NCBI GenBank assembly: GCA_023228185.1
Contig: JALOBQ010000034.1
Location: 1-8,308, forward strand
Reading direction: 5' to 3'
DNA: 8,308 nt
DNA from: Candidatus Omnitrophota bacterium
Lineage (GTDB): Bacteria > Omnitrophota > Gorgyraeia > Gygaellales > Profunditerraquicolaceae
Positions 1-6,235 of the stretch are shown here, one piece after another. The position numbers and the translations under genes were made by a program. The notes beneath the pieces are model-generated. The model ran no database searches. It was not told the DNA's origin and saw only the letters and a list, made by a program, of their open reading frames with translations. Numbering within the stretch: the first letter of the stretch is position 1; the number at the start of each line of letters is the position of its first letter.

Positions 1-1
1 C

Positions 2-307
2 GCGCCAAAAGCGCATCTGGCTGACTTGTCAAAATTAAATGACGCTCAACTGCTTGATTTGATGCGCGCGCTGGATAAAGCAAAGCAGCTTCTGCAAAAA
101 GCTTTAAAGCCGGATGGGTTCAATATCGGCATTAACCTTAAGCGCGCCGCAGGCGCCGGTATTACCGATCATTTACATTTGCATATTGTGCCCCGCTGGG
201 TAGGCGATACTAATTTTATGCCGGTGTTTTCCAAAACTAAAATTATCTCTCAAAGCTTGAAAGAATTAGCGAAACTTTTAAAAAAATGTTTGAAACAAAA
301 AAAATAG
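2..307 (+). CDS. HIT-family protein, C-terminal part (5' end outside window)
   Basis: The frame is open from base 2 and stops at 305-307, giving 101 residues of the C-terminal part of a histidine-triad protein. The diagnostic motif HLHLHIVPRW is visible, with the three histidine codons at 170-172, 176-178 and 182-184. It is followed by GDTNFMPV, as in the Ap4A-phosphorylase-like branch of the HIT superfamily. The visible start, APKAHLADLSKLND, matches the segment after the central strand in these proteins, so roughly the first 50-65 residues are probably missing. HIT proteins cleave or transfer nucleotidyl groups on dinucleotides or adenylated compounds through the middle histidine; the substrate here cannot be told. 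A TTG at 26 could be read as a start but lies inside the conserved domain, so I treat the gene as running in from the left. It overlaps the next gene by 22 nt. Confidence 0.9.
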   Translation, partial: APKAHLADLSKLNDAQLLDLMRALDKAKQLLQKALKPDGFNIGINLKRAAGAGITDHLHLHIVPRWVGDTNFMPVFSKTKIISQSLKELAKLLKKCLKQKK

Positions 308-1440
308 AAAAATTAGAAGAAGCTTATCTTGCCGCGTATGCTGCTAAAAGCAGTGCTTCCCGCGGCAGGGATTTTCCAGAAAAAGAGCACGCTTATCGGT
401 CATGTTATCAGCGCGACCGCGACCGGATTATCCATTCGGCGGCTTTCCGCAGGTTAGAATATAAGACGCAGGTATTTGTTAACCATGAAGGCGATTATTA
501 CCGCACGCGCCTTACGCATACACTGGAAGTTTCTCAAATCGCCAGGACTATCGCAGCTGCCTTAAGTTTAAACGTCGACCTTACCGAAGCAATTGCTTTA
601 GCGCATGACCTTGGGCATACTCCGTTTGGCCATGCCGGCGAGGATATTTTAAATGAGTTAATGGCTAAGCACGGCGGTTTTAATCATAACTTGCACGGTT
701 TAAGAGTCGTAGAATACCTTGAGCAAAAATATCCGGATTTTCCCGGGTTAAACCTCACCTGGGAGGTGAGAGAGGGCATCGTAAAACATTCTTCTTCTTT
801 TGATATCGCGGTCAAAATAAAAAAATTCCTTCCTGAAAAAGCGCCTACTTTAGAAACGCAAGTGGTTGATATTGCCGATGAGATTGCTTATGATAACCAT
901 GATCTGGATGACGGAATCACTTCCGGATTAATCTGCGAGAAAGATTTAGAGGATTTTGAGATTTGGAAGAAAATAAATAACATAATCGGGAAAAGTTATG
1001 CTAATATTGATAGCGCCAAGAGGAAATACCTGATTATTAGAAGCCTGATTGATTTGCAGGTAACCGACTTGATTGCTAACACGAAAAAAAATCTCGCCAG
1101 CTCTAATATATTGTCGCTGGCTGATTTAAGGCAGTTGAAATGCAGGTTAGTGGGTTTTAGCAGCCAACTGCAGGCTTCGCGTTTACCGTTGCGGAGTTTT
1201 CTTATGCGCCGGCTGTATCATCATTACCGCGTAGTGCGCATGAGCACTAAAGCTAAGCGTTTTATCCGTGAATTATTCCAGGAGTACCTTTCAAGGCCCC
1301 AGCAGCTGCCTACTGAATTCCAGTCAAGAATTGCCAAAGAAGGCAAACACAGGGTGATCTGTGATTATATCGCCGGGATGACTGACCGGCACGCTTTAGA
1401 TGAATACAAAAAATTATTTAACCCCTACGAAAAAGTATAG
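286..1440 (+). CDS. dgt: dGTPase-like deoxynucleoside triphosphate triphosphohydrolase
   Basis: The 384-residue product is full length for the short class of dGTPase-like HD hydrolases, which remove tripolyphosphate from dNTPs and so trim dNTP pools in the cytoplasm. The N-terminal SRGRDFPEKE and RDRDRIIHSAAFRRLEYKTQ segments (about residues 25-62) are hallmarks of the family. The HD metal ligands are visible: H78 in RLTHTLEV, H107-D108 in ALAHDLGHTPFGHAGE, and probably D198 in DIADEIAYDNHD. The C-terminal half is helical, as expected. The ATG at 286 lies inside the 3' end of the HIT gene and has no clear Shine-Dalgarno, suggesting translational coupling; no later start keeps the family N-terminus. 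Exact dNTP preference cannot be predicted, since this class often acts on several dNTPs with allosteric activation. The assignment to the family is very secure. Confidence 0.93.
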   Translation: MFETKKIEKLEEAYLAAYAAKSSASRGRDFPEKEHAYRSCYQRDRDRIIHSAAFRRLEYKTQVFVNHEGDYYRTRLTHTLEVSQIARTIAAALSLNVDLTEAIALAHDLGHTPFGHAGEDILNELMAKHGGFNHNLHGLRVVEYLEQKYPDFPGLNLTWEVREGIVKHSSSFDIAVKIKKFLPEKAPTLETQVVDIADEIAYDNHDLDDGITSGLICEKDLEDFEIWKKINNIIGKSYANIDSAKRKYLIIRSLIDLQVTDLIANTKKNLASSNILSLADLRQLKCRLVGFSSQLQASRLPLRSFLMRRLYHHYRVVRMSTKAKRFIRELFQEYLSRPQQLPTEFQSRIAKEGKHRVICDYIAGMTDRHALDEYKKLFNPYEKV

Positions 1441-2458
1441 ATCTTTAATTTCAGCAGTACACAGCATTTACCGGCTGGTTAACTCTACTTATGAGTTGAA
1501 GGAACTGGTTAGCCGGATGAGCAAACTGGTTTGTCAGTTTTTTAACGCCCAGTATTGCCTGGCCGCGCTGGTTGACCCAAGCAAAAAATTTTCCCTGATC
1601 AAGTGCCAGATCAATAATAACAAAAAAATAATCTTTGATAAGAAAACCAGGCTTTCCGGCAGGCTTGAATTAAGAATCATCAAATATTCATCGGCAATCA
1701 GGCAGGGTAACCTTTTAGCGATACCTTTGATTGCCGAGGATCTTTCCGGGTTTATCATTATTAAGCGCGATAAAGGATTGCCGGTTTTTGATATTTTCGA
1801 TCAGGAAATGCTGATGACTATGGCTGAGCAGGCAGTGGTGGGAATTAAGAATCTGCAGCTTTACGAGGAACAGCAGAGAATAGTTTTCGGCAGTATCAAA
1901 TCCATGGTTACCTTATTGGATACGCGCGTGCCGCAGGAGTATACGCACTCACCTTGTTTTAGCAAGCTGGTCGCGGCTTTAGGATGCGAAATGCATCTGG
2001 ATGAAAAACAGGTTGAAAGCCTTAAATACGCCAGCCTTTTGCATGATACGGGTAAAGTTGATATTCCGCTGGAGATACTTACTAAGACCACTAAACTTAC
2101 GCCCAGCGAGATTAATATTATCAAACGCCATCCTGTTAAGGGAGCACAAATTTTAAAACATTTACAGGTATTACGCCCGGTAATCCCGATTATCATGCAT
2201 CATCATGAAAAATTTGATGGCACGGGTTACCCGTCGCGTTTAAAGAAAAACCAAATTCCCCAAGGCGCACGGATCATGGCGGTTGCCGATGCTTTTGAAG
2301 CGATGGTTTATGGCCGGCCTTACCGGGAGCGCAAAGATATCGCCGCGGCTTTGAAAGAAATAAGGCTAAAAAGCGGTACGCAGTTTGACCCCAAAGTTGT
2401 GGAAGCTTTTATGAAAGTGATCAAGAAGTTTAATAAAAGAATTTACTTGCATCAATAA
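1400..2458 (+). CDS. GAF plus HD-GYP protein, predicted cyclic-di-GMP phosphodiesterase
   Basis: The 352-residue protein has an N-terminal helix and GAF-like sensor domain (about residues 12-155) joined to an HD-GYP domain (about 165-345). Expected metal ligands can be read: H183, H215-D216 in SLLHDTGK, H244 in KRHP, H268/H269 in MHHHEKFDGTGYP, and D297 in VADAFEAM. The intact GTGYP signature predicts hydrolysis of cyclic-di-GMP to pGpG or GMP. The region after the first histidine (HSPCFSKLV) lacks the common HSxRV pattern, a small deviation. No membrane segment is seen, so it is probably cytoplasmic. The GAF ligand is unknown. The ATG at 1400 overlaps dgt by 41 nt and has no good ribosome site; the next ATG (1517) would cut into the GAF domain, so 1400 is preferred with moderate confidence. 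It could also be a degenerate signalling protein, but the catalytic set looks complete. Confidence 0.9.
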   Translation: MNTKNYLTPTKKYRSLISAVHSIYRLVNSTYELKELVSRMSKLVCQFFNAQYCLAALVDPSKKFSLIKCQINNNKKIIFDKKTRLSGRLELRIIKYSSAIRQGNLLAIPLIAEDLSGFIIIKRDKGLPVFDIFDQEMLMTMAEQAVVGIKNLQLYEEQQRIVFGSIKSMVTLLDTRVPQEYTHSPCFSKLVAALGCEMHLDEKQVESLKYASLLHDTGKVDIPLEILTKTTKLTPSEINIIKRHPVKGAQILKHLQVLRPVIPIIMHHHEKFDGTGYPSRLKKNQIPQGARIMAVADAFEAMVYGRPYRERKDIAAALKEIRLKSGTQFDPKVVEAFMKVIKKFNKRIYLHQ

Positions 2459-2475
2459 AGCCTCCTGCATATAAT
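2447..2475 (+). promoter_or_regulatory. Predicted sigma70-type promoter for the SPOR-protein gene
   Basis: A perfect -10 box TATAAT lies at 2470-2475, and TTGCAT, a half-match to the -35 consensus, lies at 2447-2452 with an ideal 17-bp spacer. The -35 box sits inside the last codons of the HD-GYP gene. Only 8 nt separate the -10 box from the ATG at 2484, so the predicted transcript would start at or within a few bases of the start codon. No Shine-Dalgarno is seen before that ATG, which fits a leaderless message. The -10 evidence is good and the -35 evidence weak. Confidence 0.55.
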
Positions 2476-2483
2476 AAAAGATT

Positions 2484-2930
2484 ATGCATCAAGATAGAGA
2501 TACGTCACAGTTAGAGTTGTTTTCCCAATCCGAAAACGCGGGGGAATTAAAACCGCGCCAGGTAAAAGTGTCGTTTTTTACGCGTATCCGCGGATATGAA
2601 AAAGTGCTTTTGCTGGTGATGGCTTTTGTTTTATGCGGCATTCTTTGTTTTTCTTTGGGCGTGGAAAGAGGCAGGCGTTTAAGTTTCGCGGTTATCTCCA
2701 GCACTGATAGATCCGCCAGTTTCACCATTCAGTTAGCTGTTTTTAAAAACAAAGAGGCGGCTTTAAGGGAAATATCCTTTTTAAAGAAGCAGGGGCTTAC
2801 GCCTCAGGCTTACAGAAAAGGTAATTATATTGTTTTGTGCGTAGGCAAATTTTCTAATTCAGAGAGTGCGCAACCTTTACTGCAGCAGTTACAGAGAACC
2901 TACGCGGGTTGCCACATAAGGAGGTTATAA
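2484..2930 (+). CDS. Single-pass membrane protein with C-terminal SPOR domain
   Basis: The 148-residue protein has a polar, charged N-terminus of about 38 residues, one membrane segment (about 40-60, LLLVMAFVLCGILCFSLGV), and a C-terminal SPOR domain from about residue 79 to the end, beginning FTIQLAVFKNKEAA and containing YIVLCVGKFSN. Positive residues before the membrane segment (KPRQVKVSFFTRIRGYEK) indicate that the N-terminus is inside and the SPOR domain in the periplasm. SPOR domains bind peptidoglycan stripped of stem peptides, usually at the division septum, so a role in envelope maintenance or division is likely but not specific. The gene follows HD-GYP after 25 nt and has its own predicted promoter. 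Its 3' end carries the Shine-Dalgarno of the next gene. Family assignment rests on pattern recognition of the SPOR core. Confidence 0.82.
   Translation: MHQDRDTSQLELFSQSENAGELKPRQVKVSFFTRIRGYEKVLLLVMAFVLCGILCFSLGVERGRRLSFAVISSTDRSASFTIQLAVFKNKEAALREISFLKKQGLTPQAYRKGNYIVLCVGKFSNSESAQPLLQQLQRTYAGCHIRRL
2918..2925 (+). promoter_or_regulatory. Very strong Shine-Dalgarno for the small basic protein
   Basis: AAGGAGGT lies 7 nt upstream of the ATG at 2933, inside the last codons of the SPOR gene. It is the best match to the anti-Shine-Dalgarno in the window. It fixes the start at 2933 rather than at the in-frame TTG at 2909, and suggests high translation. Confidence 0.85.
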
Positions 2931-2932
2931 AG

Positions 2933-3223
2933 ATGTCAATACATCCGTCGTTAACTATTTCAGAGCAGGATAAAAAACCCCGCTCAGTTTTAAAGCGTTC
3001 CGAGCGCATCAGGCAGATGATGGAAAAGGGTAATTGGAAAAGCGGAGATTCTATCTGCGGCCTGCCGAAGATCAAATCATTAAAGATCAAGATCAAGAAG
3101 GAGAAAGTGGAAAAAGCAGCTGACGCGTCAGCTGTTGGCGCGACAGCGGTTTCCGCCGGCGCCGCAGCAGCTCCAGGGGCGAAAGATAAAGCCGCGGCTC
3201 CTAAAGCCCCGGGAAAAAAATAA
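2933..3223 (+). CDS. PVC-type small basic protein with Ala/Lys/Pro-rich tail
   Basis: The 96-residue product has two parts. Residues 1-58 (beginning MSIHPSLTISEQDKKPRSVL, then ERIRQMMEKGNWKSGDS and GLPKIKSLKIKIKK) match the small basic protein family I recall from Verrucomicrobia, Chlamydiae and relatives (TIGR04137-like), whose function is not established to my knowledge. Residues 61-96 form a low-complexity tail with 16 alanines, several lysines and prolines, resembling the disordered tails of bacterial histone H1-like or ribosome-associated proteins. Two such basic regions make nucleic acid (DNA or rRNA) the likely partner, by inference. The consensus ribosome site suggests abundance. A perfect 18-bp palindrome (3117-3134) lies at the core-tail junction, and the tail DNA is visibly more GC-rich than the core. 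The family call is fairly sure; the function is unknown. Confidence 0.8.
   Translation: MSIHPSLTISEQDKKPRSVLKRSERIRQMMEKGNWKSGDSICGLPKIKSLKIKIKKEKVEKAADASAVGATAVSAGAAAAPGAKDKAAAPKAPGKK
3117..3134. repeat. Perfect 18-bp palindrome inside the small basic protein gene
   Basis: CAGCTGACGCGTCAGCTG reads the same on both strands, with no spacer. It covers the codons linking the conserved core to the alanine-rich tail. It may be a chance product of alanine/serine codons, a protein-binding dyad, or the scar of a tail insertion. Confidence 0.9.
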
Positions 3224-3233
3224 TTTAAACGAT

Positions 3234-3977
3234 ATGTTTTTTAGAAAAGGAAAATTAATATTACTTCTGTCAGTTGGGTTGACTTGTGGGTTTTGTCAAT
3301 CTCTTCAGGCAGAAGTTTTTCCTTTTATCGGTTTGGTGAATAGCGAGGATATTAATCTGCGCGCGGATTCCACAACTAGTTCGCCGATAATCTGTGTTTT
3401 AAAAAAGTCCACTAAAGTAGAGGTGGTTTCTTCGCTCTATGATTGGTATAAAATACGGCTGCCTGATTACGCTCCCGCCTATGTTAAATTGAATTTTCTG
3501 GAACCTGATGAGAAAAACATCAGCGCTAAAGTTACGCATGAAAATGTGAATGTGCGTTGCGGGCCGGGGGATTCTTATTGGATTACCGGTGTTTTGAATA
3601 AAGATACCTTCGTAATTATTTTAAGTGAGGATAACGGTTGGTATAAAATCGTCCCTACGGCTGATTGTTTTGGTTGGGTGAGCGGTAAATTTATCAGGCG
3701 TACCGAAGACTTGAAACTCCCGGCTTTCCAGGATCAGCGATTATTAAATAAGCCGATTGTTTTAGAAGGTACGGTAATGCCGTACGGTATGGTGCTCTGG
3801 CGTAAGGCAACGCATAAATTGATTACTGCCGATAAAGGTATCTATTTACTTGAAGCAAACAAGAAACTCTTAAATTCTCTAACTGGAATCCAAGTAAGAG
3901 TAAGCGGTAAATTGGTTGATTCTACCGGTAGTGATAATCAGATAATCGAGGTTTCTAAGATTGAGGCGTTGAATTGA
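3234..3977 (+). CDS. Secreted protein with two bacterial SH3 domains
   Basis: Starting at the ATG at 3234, the protein has 247 residues. An N-terminal signal peptide is clear: basic MFFRKGK, a hydrophobic stretch, and a probable cleavage after SLQA (residue 26). Two SH3b-type repeats follow. The first spans about 33-90 (NSEDINLRADSTTSSP with DWYKIRLP) and the second about 97-156 (HENVNVRCGPGDSY with NGWYKIV and GWVSGKFI). Such domains bind peptidoglycan or peptide partners in the periplasm. Residues 174-246 form a third beta-rich region that I do not recognise; its pattern (VLEGTV, THKLITADKGIYLL, VRVSGKLV) suggests an OB-like barrel, as inference. The start is chosen because upstream in-frame sequence (from 3135) is a shadow of the basic-protein tail and would bury the signal peptide. 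No Shine-Dalgarno is visible. It overlaps the protease gene by 4 nt. Confidence 0.85.
   Translation: MFFRKGKLILLLSVGLTCGFCQSLQAEVFPFIGLVNSEDINLRADSTTSSPIICVLKKSTKVEVVSSLYDWYKIRLPDYAPAYVKLNFLEPDEKNISAKVTHENVNVRCGPGDSYWITGVLNKDTFVIILSEDNGWYKIVPTADCFGWVSGKFIRRTEDLKLPAFQDQRLLNKPIVLEGTVMPYGMVLWRKATHKLITADKGIYLLEANKKLLNSLTGIQVRVSGKLVDSTGSDNQIIEVSKIEALN
3963..3976 (+). promoter_or_regulatory. Ribosome site and TTG start of the M50 protease
   Basis: GAGG at 3963-3966 stands 7 nt before TTG at 3974. The TTG overlaps the TGA stop of the SH3 gene (TTGA, 3974-3977), so the two genes are probably translationally coupled. No ATG lies close enough to keep the first membrane helix. Confidence 0.75.
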
Positions 3978-4603
3978 ACATCTTAAGCCTGGTTGTCGCT
4001 TTTTTAATTTCTTTTGTTTTATTACTCATCTCAATGACCGTGCATGAATTCGCCCACGGTTGGACAGCTTACAAGCTGGGAGATTCTACAGCCAAATATT
4101 CCGGCAGACTCACCTTAAACCCTTTGGCGCATATCGATTTATTCTGGACGCTGCTTTTGCCGTTGATGATTTTTTTATCCAGCGGCGGAAGATTTCTTTT
4201 TGGAGCAGCAAAGCCGGTGCCTGTAAATTATTGGTCCTTGCGTAATCCCAAAAGAGATATGATTTGGATTGGTTTAAGCGGGCCATGCGCGAATTTTCTT
4301 TTAGCTTTTCTGCTCTCATTATTGCTCAAGTTTATCCAACTGCCGGTAATTATTAATTACCTTTTAGCGAATCTTATTTTGATCAATGTGGTTTTGGGGG
4401 TTTTTAACCTGATACCGATTCCACCTTTGGATGGCTCGCGCATTTTAGCGGGGCTTTTGCCTGATCAGTTGGCAAATCAATACGCTCTAATTGAGCGCTA
4501 TGGTTTTATAATACTGGTTGTAATGATGAGTTTAGGATTATTCGACCGCTTGCTTTGGCCGATAGTTGCTTTAATTATGCGTTTAATAGGAGCAACAGGT
4601 TAA
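3974..4603 (+). CDS. M50 (site-2-type) membrane metalloprotease
   Basis: The 209-residue polytopic protein is the compact M50B form. The zinc motif HEFAH (H24, E25, H28) sits in the first membrane helix (about 4-28), and the second metal motif is NLIPIPPLDGSR (D153) in a later helix. The segments GRLTLNPLAHID (44-55) and SGPCANFLLA (102-111) are family hallmarks. Hydrophobic helices lie at about 4-24, 57-70, 98-118, 128-147 and 176-202. There is no PDZ or CBS domain, so it is not an RseP orthologue; the substrate is unknown. Proteins of this type cut within the membrane, often during envelope signalling or protein quality control. It sits between a periplasmic SH3 protein and aroB with essentially no spacing, suggesting co-translation. 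The enzyme should be active because all metal ligands are present. Confidence 0.92.
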   Translation: MNILSLVVAFLISFVLLLISMTVHEFAHGWTAYKLGDSTAKYSGRLTLNPLAHIDLFWTLLLPLMIFLSSGGRFLFGAAKPVPVNYWSLRNPKRDMIWIGLSGPCANFLLAFLLSLLLKFIQLPVIINYLLANLILINVVLGVFNLIPIPPLDGSRILAGLLPDQLANQYALIERYGFIILVVMMSLGLFDRLLWPIVALIMRLIGATG

Positions 4604-5689
4604 ATGAGAAAGATCCGTTTAAATCTTGGGCAACGTTCTTACGAGATCCTGATTGGAAGGCATGCGATCGATCAACTTGGCAAATATTTAAAAAAGCTTG
4701 ATCTTGGCACAGACGCTTATATCCTGACTAATAAGTTGATCAAAGCGAAATACGGTTCTCAGATCAGCCAGGCCTTACTTAAATCAGGTTTTAATTGTTA
4801 TTTTAAACTTGTTGCCGACAGCGAGAAGAGCAAATCGATTGCATGCGTTGGCGGCGTGATTAACGATATCGCGCGCAGGGATTTTAAGAAAAGAATATTT
4901 ATTATCGCTTTTGGCGGCGGTGTGATCGGGGATTTGGCAGGGTTTGTCGCATCTGTTTATAAAAGAGGTATTCCTTATATCCAGGTACCTACGACTTTGC
5001 TTGCCCAGGTGGATTCTTCCATTGGCGGCAAGACAGGTGTTGATCTTTGCGCGGGCAAAAATCTGGTTGGCGCGTTTTATCAGCCCAAACTTGTGCTCAG
5101 CGACACAGCGTTTCTTAAAAGCCTTTCTACGAGGCAGCTTAAAGCAGGGTTAGCCGAAGTAATAAAATACGCCTTGATCGCGGATAAAAATTTATTTAAT
5201 TTATTATTAAAAAAGCGCGCGGATATCTTAAAATATGACCCGTCTGTATTGGAAAAGTTGGTTTATGCCTGCAGTTTGATCAAATCAGGTTTAGTCAGCC
5301 GCGATGAAAAGGAAGCTTTAGATAAACGCACACTGCTTAATTTTGGCCATACTTTAGGCCACGCGATTGAAGCGGCAGGCGGTTTCTCGAAATATAACCA
5401 TGGCGAAGCAATCAGCCTGGGTATGCTGGCAGCGATAGAGATTAGTAAAAACCTCGAATTGTTGAAAGTTGCTGACGCGCAAGCAGCGCGCAGCCTGATC
5501 AAATTTTACGGTTTACCGGAAAAAATCGGTAAGTTAAGTTTAGCTAAGATCATCAGCGCACATTTTCACGATAAGAAATTTAAAGGCAACAAAAATAAGT
5601 TTGTTTTGCTTGTTTCTTTGGGTAAAGCCAAGGTTGTTACTAATGTAGGAAGTGAATTTATCAGAGGGGCTCTGAAAAGTATAAGTTAA
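4604..5689 (+). CDS. aroB: 3-dehydroquinate synthase
   Basis: The 361-residue protein is full length for AroB, which converts DAHP to 3-dehydroquinate, the second step of the shikimate pathway, using NAD+ and a divalent metal in the cytoplasm. The nucleotide-binding loop FGGGVIGDLAGF (103-114), the VPTTLLAQVDSSIGGKTGV segment (128-146), and the metal ligands E185 (GLAEVIKYA), H249 (NFGHTLGHAIE) and H266 (NHGEAI) are all visible. The ATG directly follows the TAA of the protease gene; AGGAG at 4588-4592 is its ribosome site, at a slightly long spacing. No other shikimate gene is in the window, so its operon partners are unrelated by pathway. The stop lies one base from the stop of the convergent GspB-like gene. 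The call is secure. Confidence 0.97.
   Translation: MRKIRLNLGQRSYEILIGRHAIDQLGKYLKKLDLGTDAYILTNKLIKAKYGSQISQALLKSGFNCYFKLVADSEKSKSIACVGGVINDIARRDFKKRIFIIAFGGGVIGDLAGFVASVYKRGIPYIQVPTTLLAQVDSSIGGKTGVDLCAGKNLVGAFYQPKLVLSDTAFLKSLSTRQLKAGLAEVIKYALIADKNLFNLLLKKRADILKYDPSVLEKLVYACSLIKSGLVSRDEKEALDKRTLLNFGHTLGHAIEAAGGFSKYNHGEAISLGMLAAIEISKNLELLKVADAQAARSLIKFYGLPEKIGKLSLAKIISAHFHDKKFKGNKNKFVLLVSLGKAKVVTNVGSEFIRGALKSIS
5661..5675. repeat. Small perfect hairpin near the convergent gene ends
   Basis: TCAGAG, loop GGG, CTCTGA forms a 6-bp stem inside the last codons of aroB. On the - strand it would lie 15 nt past the stop of the GspB-like gene, where a terminator is expected. Neither strand has a clear T-run after it, so it is at best a weak or Rho-assisted terminator or an RNA-stabilising stem. 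Confidence 0.35.
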
Positions 5690-5690
5690 T

Positions 5691-6227
5691 TTATTTATTG
5701 CCTGTTGAGATGACTATACTTTGATCGTCTTTGATCAGTTGGACTGAATTAGGGGTAATCGCGCTTACGGTTGCCCCTTTAATTTTTTCGCCTTCCCTAA
5801 GTATCTGATTGTTCAATAAAGCGTATTTTTCCGCATGGGAAACAAAAATCCCGCTTAACGTAAAATCTTCAGGGTTTAGTTTAACTTTTTCCGGCGTGAT
5901 AATTAAAGGTTGTTCAACCGAAGCTTGAGCAACTGGTTCTACTGGTGCTGGTAAAGTTGTTGGGGCAGGAGGCGCGGTTTTTTTGATTTCAGGATTAAGC
6001 GGTTCTGTTTGCGTTAAGATTATTGGCGCAGGTTTTGGCTGGGTAGCGCGGGTAAACATCTTTATAAAGAAGTTAGCGCAGAAATAAACCGCGATAATAA
6101 TTAAAATATATAAAAGAGGATTTTTCTTTTTTGCTGGCGTAACTTGAGCAGGTTTTGAGCCGGTCGTCAAAGCGTTTTGCTTAAGTGATTGTTCGGTTTT
6201 TTTTAAGGCGTCGTTAATAATACTCAT
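5691..6227 (-). CDS. GspB-like single-pass periplasmic protein
   Basis: The 178-residue protein starts MSIINDALKKTEQS, the short cytoplasmic motif typical of GspB/ExeB-type proteins. A membrane segment (about 37-57, NPLLYILIIIAVYFCANFF) follows, then a Pro/Ala-rich linker (about 63-120) crossing the periplasm, and a small beta domain at the end (about 121-178, DFTLSGIF, YALLNNQILREGEKI, VSAITPNSVQLI) resembling the GspB/GspC/PilP type. In known systems GspB pairs with the ATPase GspA and helps the type II secretin cross or enter the peptidoglycan; related pairs serve MSHA-type pili. AAGGA before the ATG at 6227 overlaps the stop of the ATPase gene, so both are co-translated. Which secretin it serves cannot be told, as no secretin gene is in the window. 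GspB-like is an architecture-based call. Confidence 0.75.
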   Translation of the reverse strand: MSIINDALKKTEQSLKQNALTTGSKPAQVTPAKKKNPLLYILIIIAVYFCANFFIKMFTRATQPKPAPIILTQTEPLNPEIKKTAPPAPTTLPAPVEPVAQASVEQPLIITPEKVKLNPEDFTLSGIFVSHAEKYALLNNQILREGEKIKGATVSAITPNSVQLIKDDQSIVISTGNK

Positions 6228-6235
6228 AATTTTCC

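Noticed and set aside
26..28. TTG at 26 as a true start of the HIT gene
   Set aside because: The frame is open upstream and encodes APKAHLAD, conserved HIT sequence, so the gene enters from outside the window.
1861..2196. Antisense reading frame within the HD-GYP gene
   Set aside because: It is the shadow of a strongly conserved domain, has no recognisable motif of its own and no promoter or ribosome site that I can see.
2909..2932. TTG start at 2909 for the small basic protein
   Set aside because: The consensus Shine-Dalgarno at 2918-2925 lies inside that extension and points to the ATG at 2933, which gives the family N-terminus.
3135..3233. Earlier start of the SH3 protein at 3135, or a frameshift fusion with the small basic protein
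   Set aside because: The extension is a frame shadow of the Ala-rich tail and would bury a clear signal peptide. The A-run before the 18-bp palindrome (3111-3115) does not fit a classical X XXY YYZ slippery heptamer in frame.
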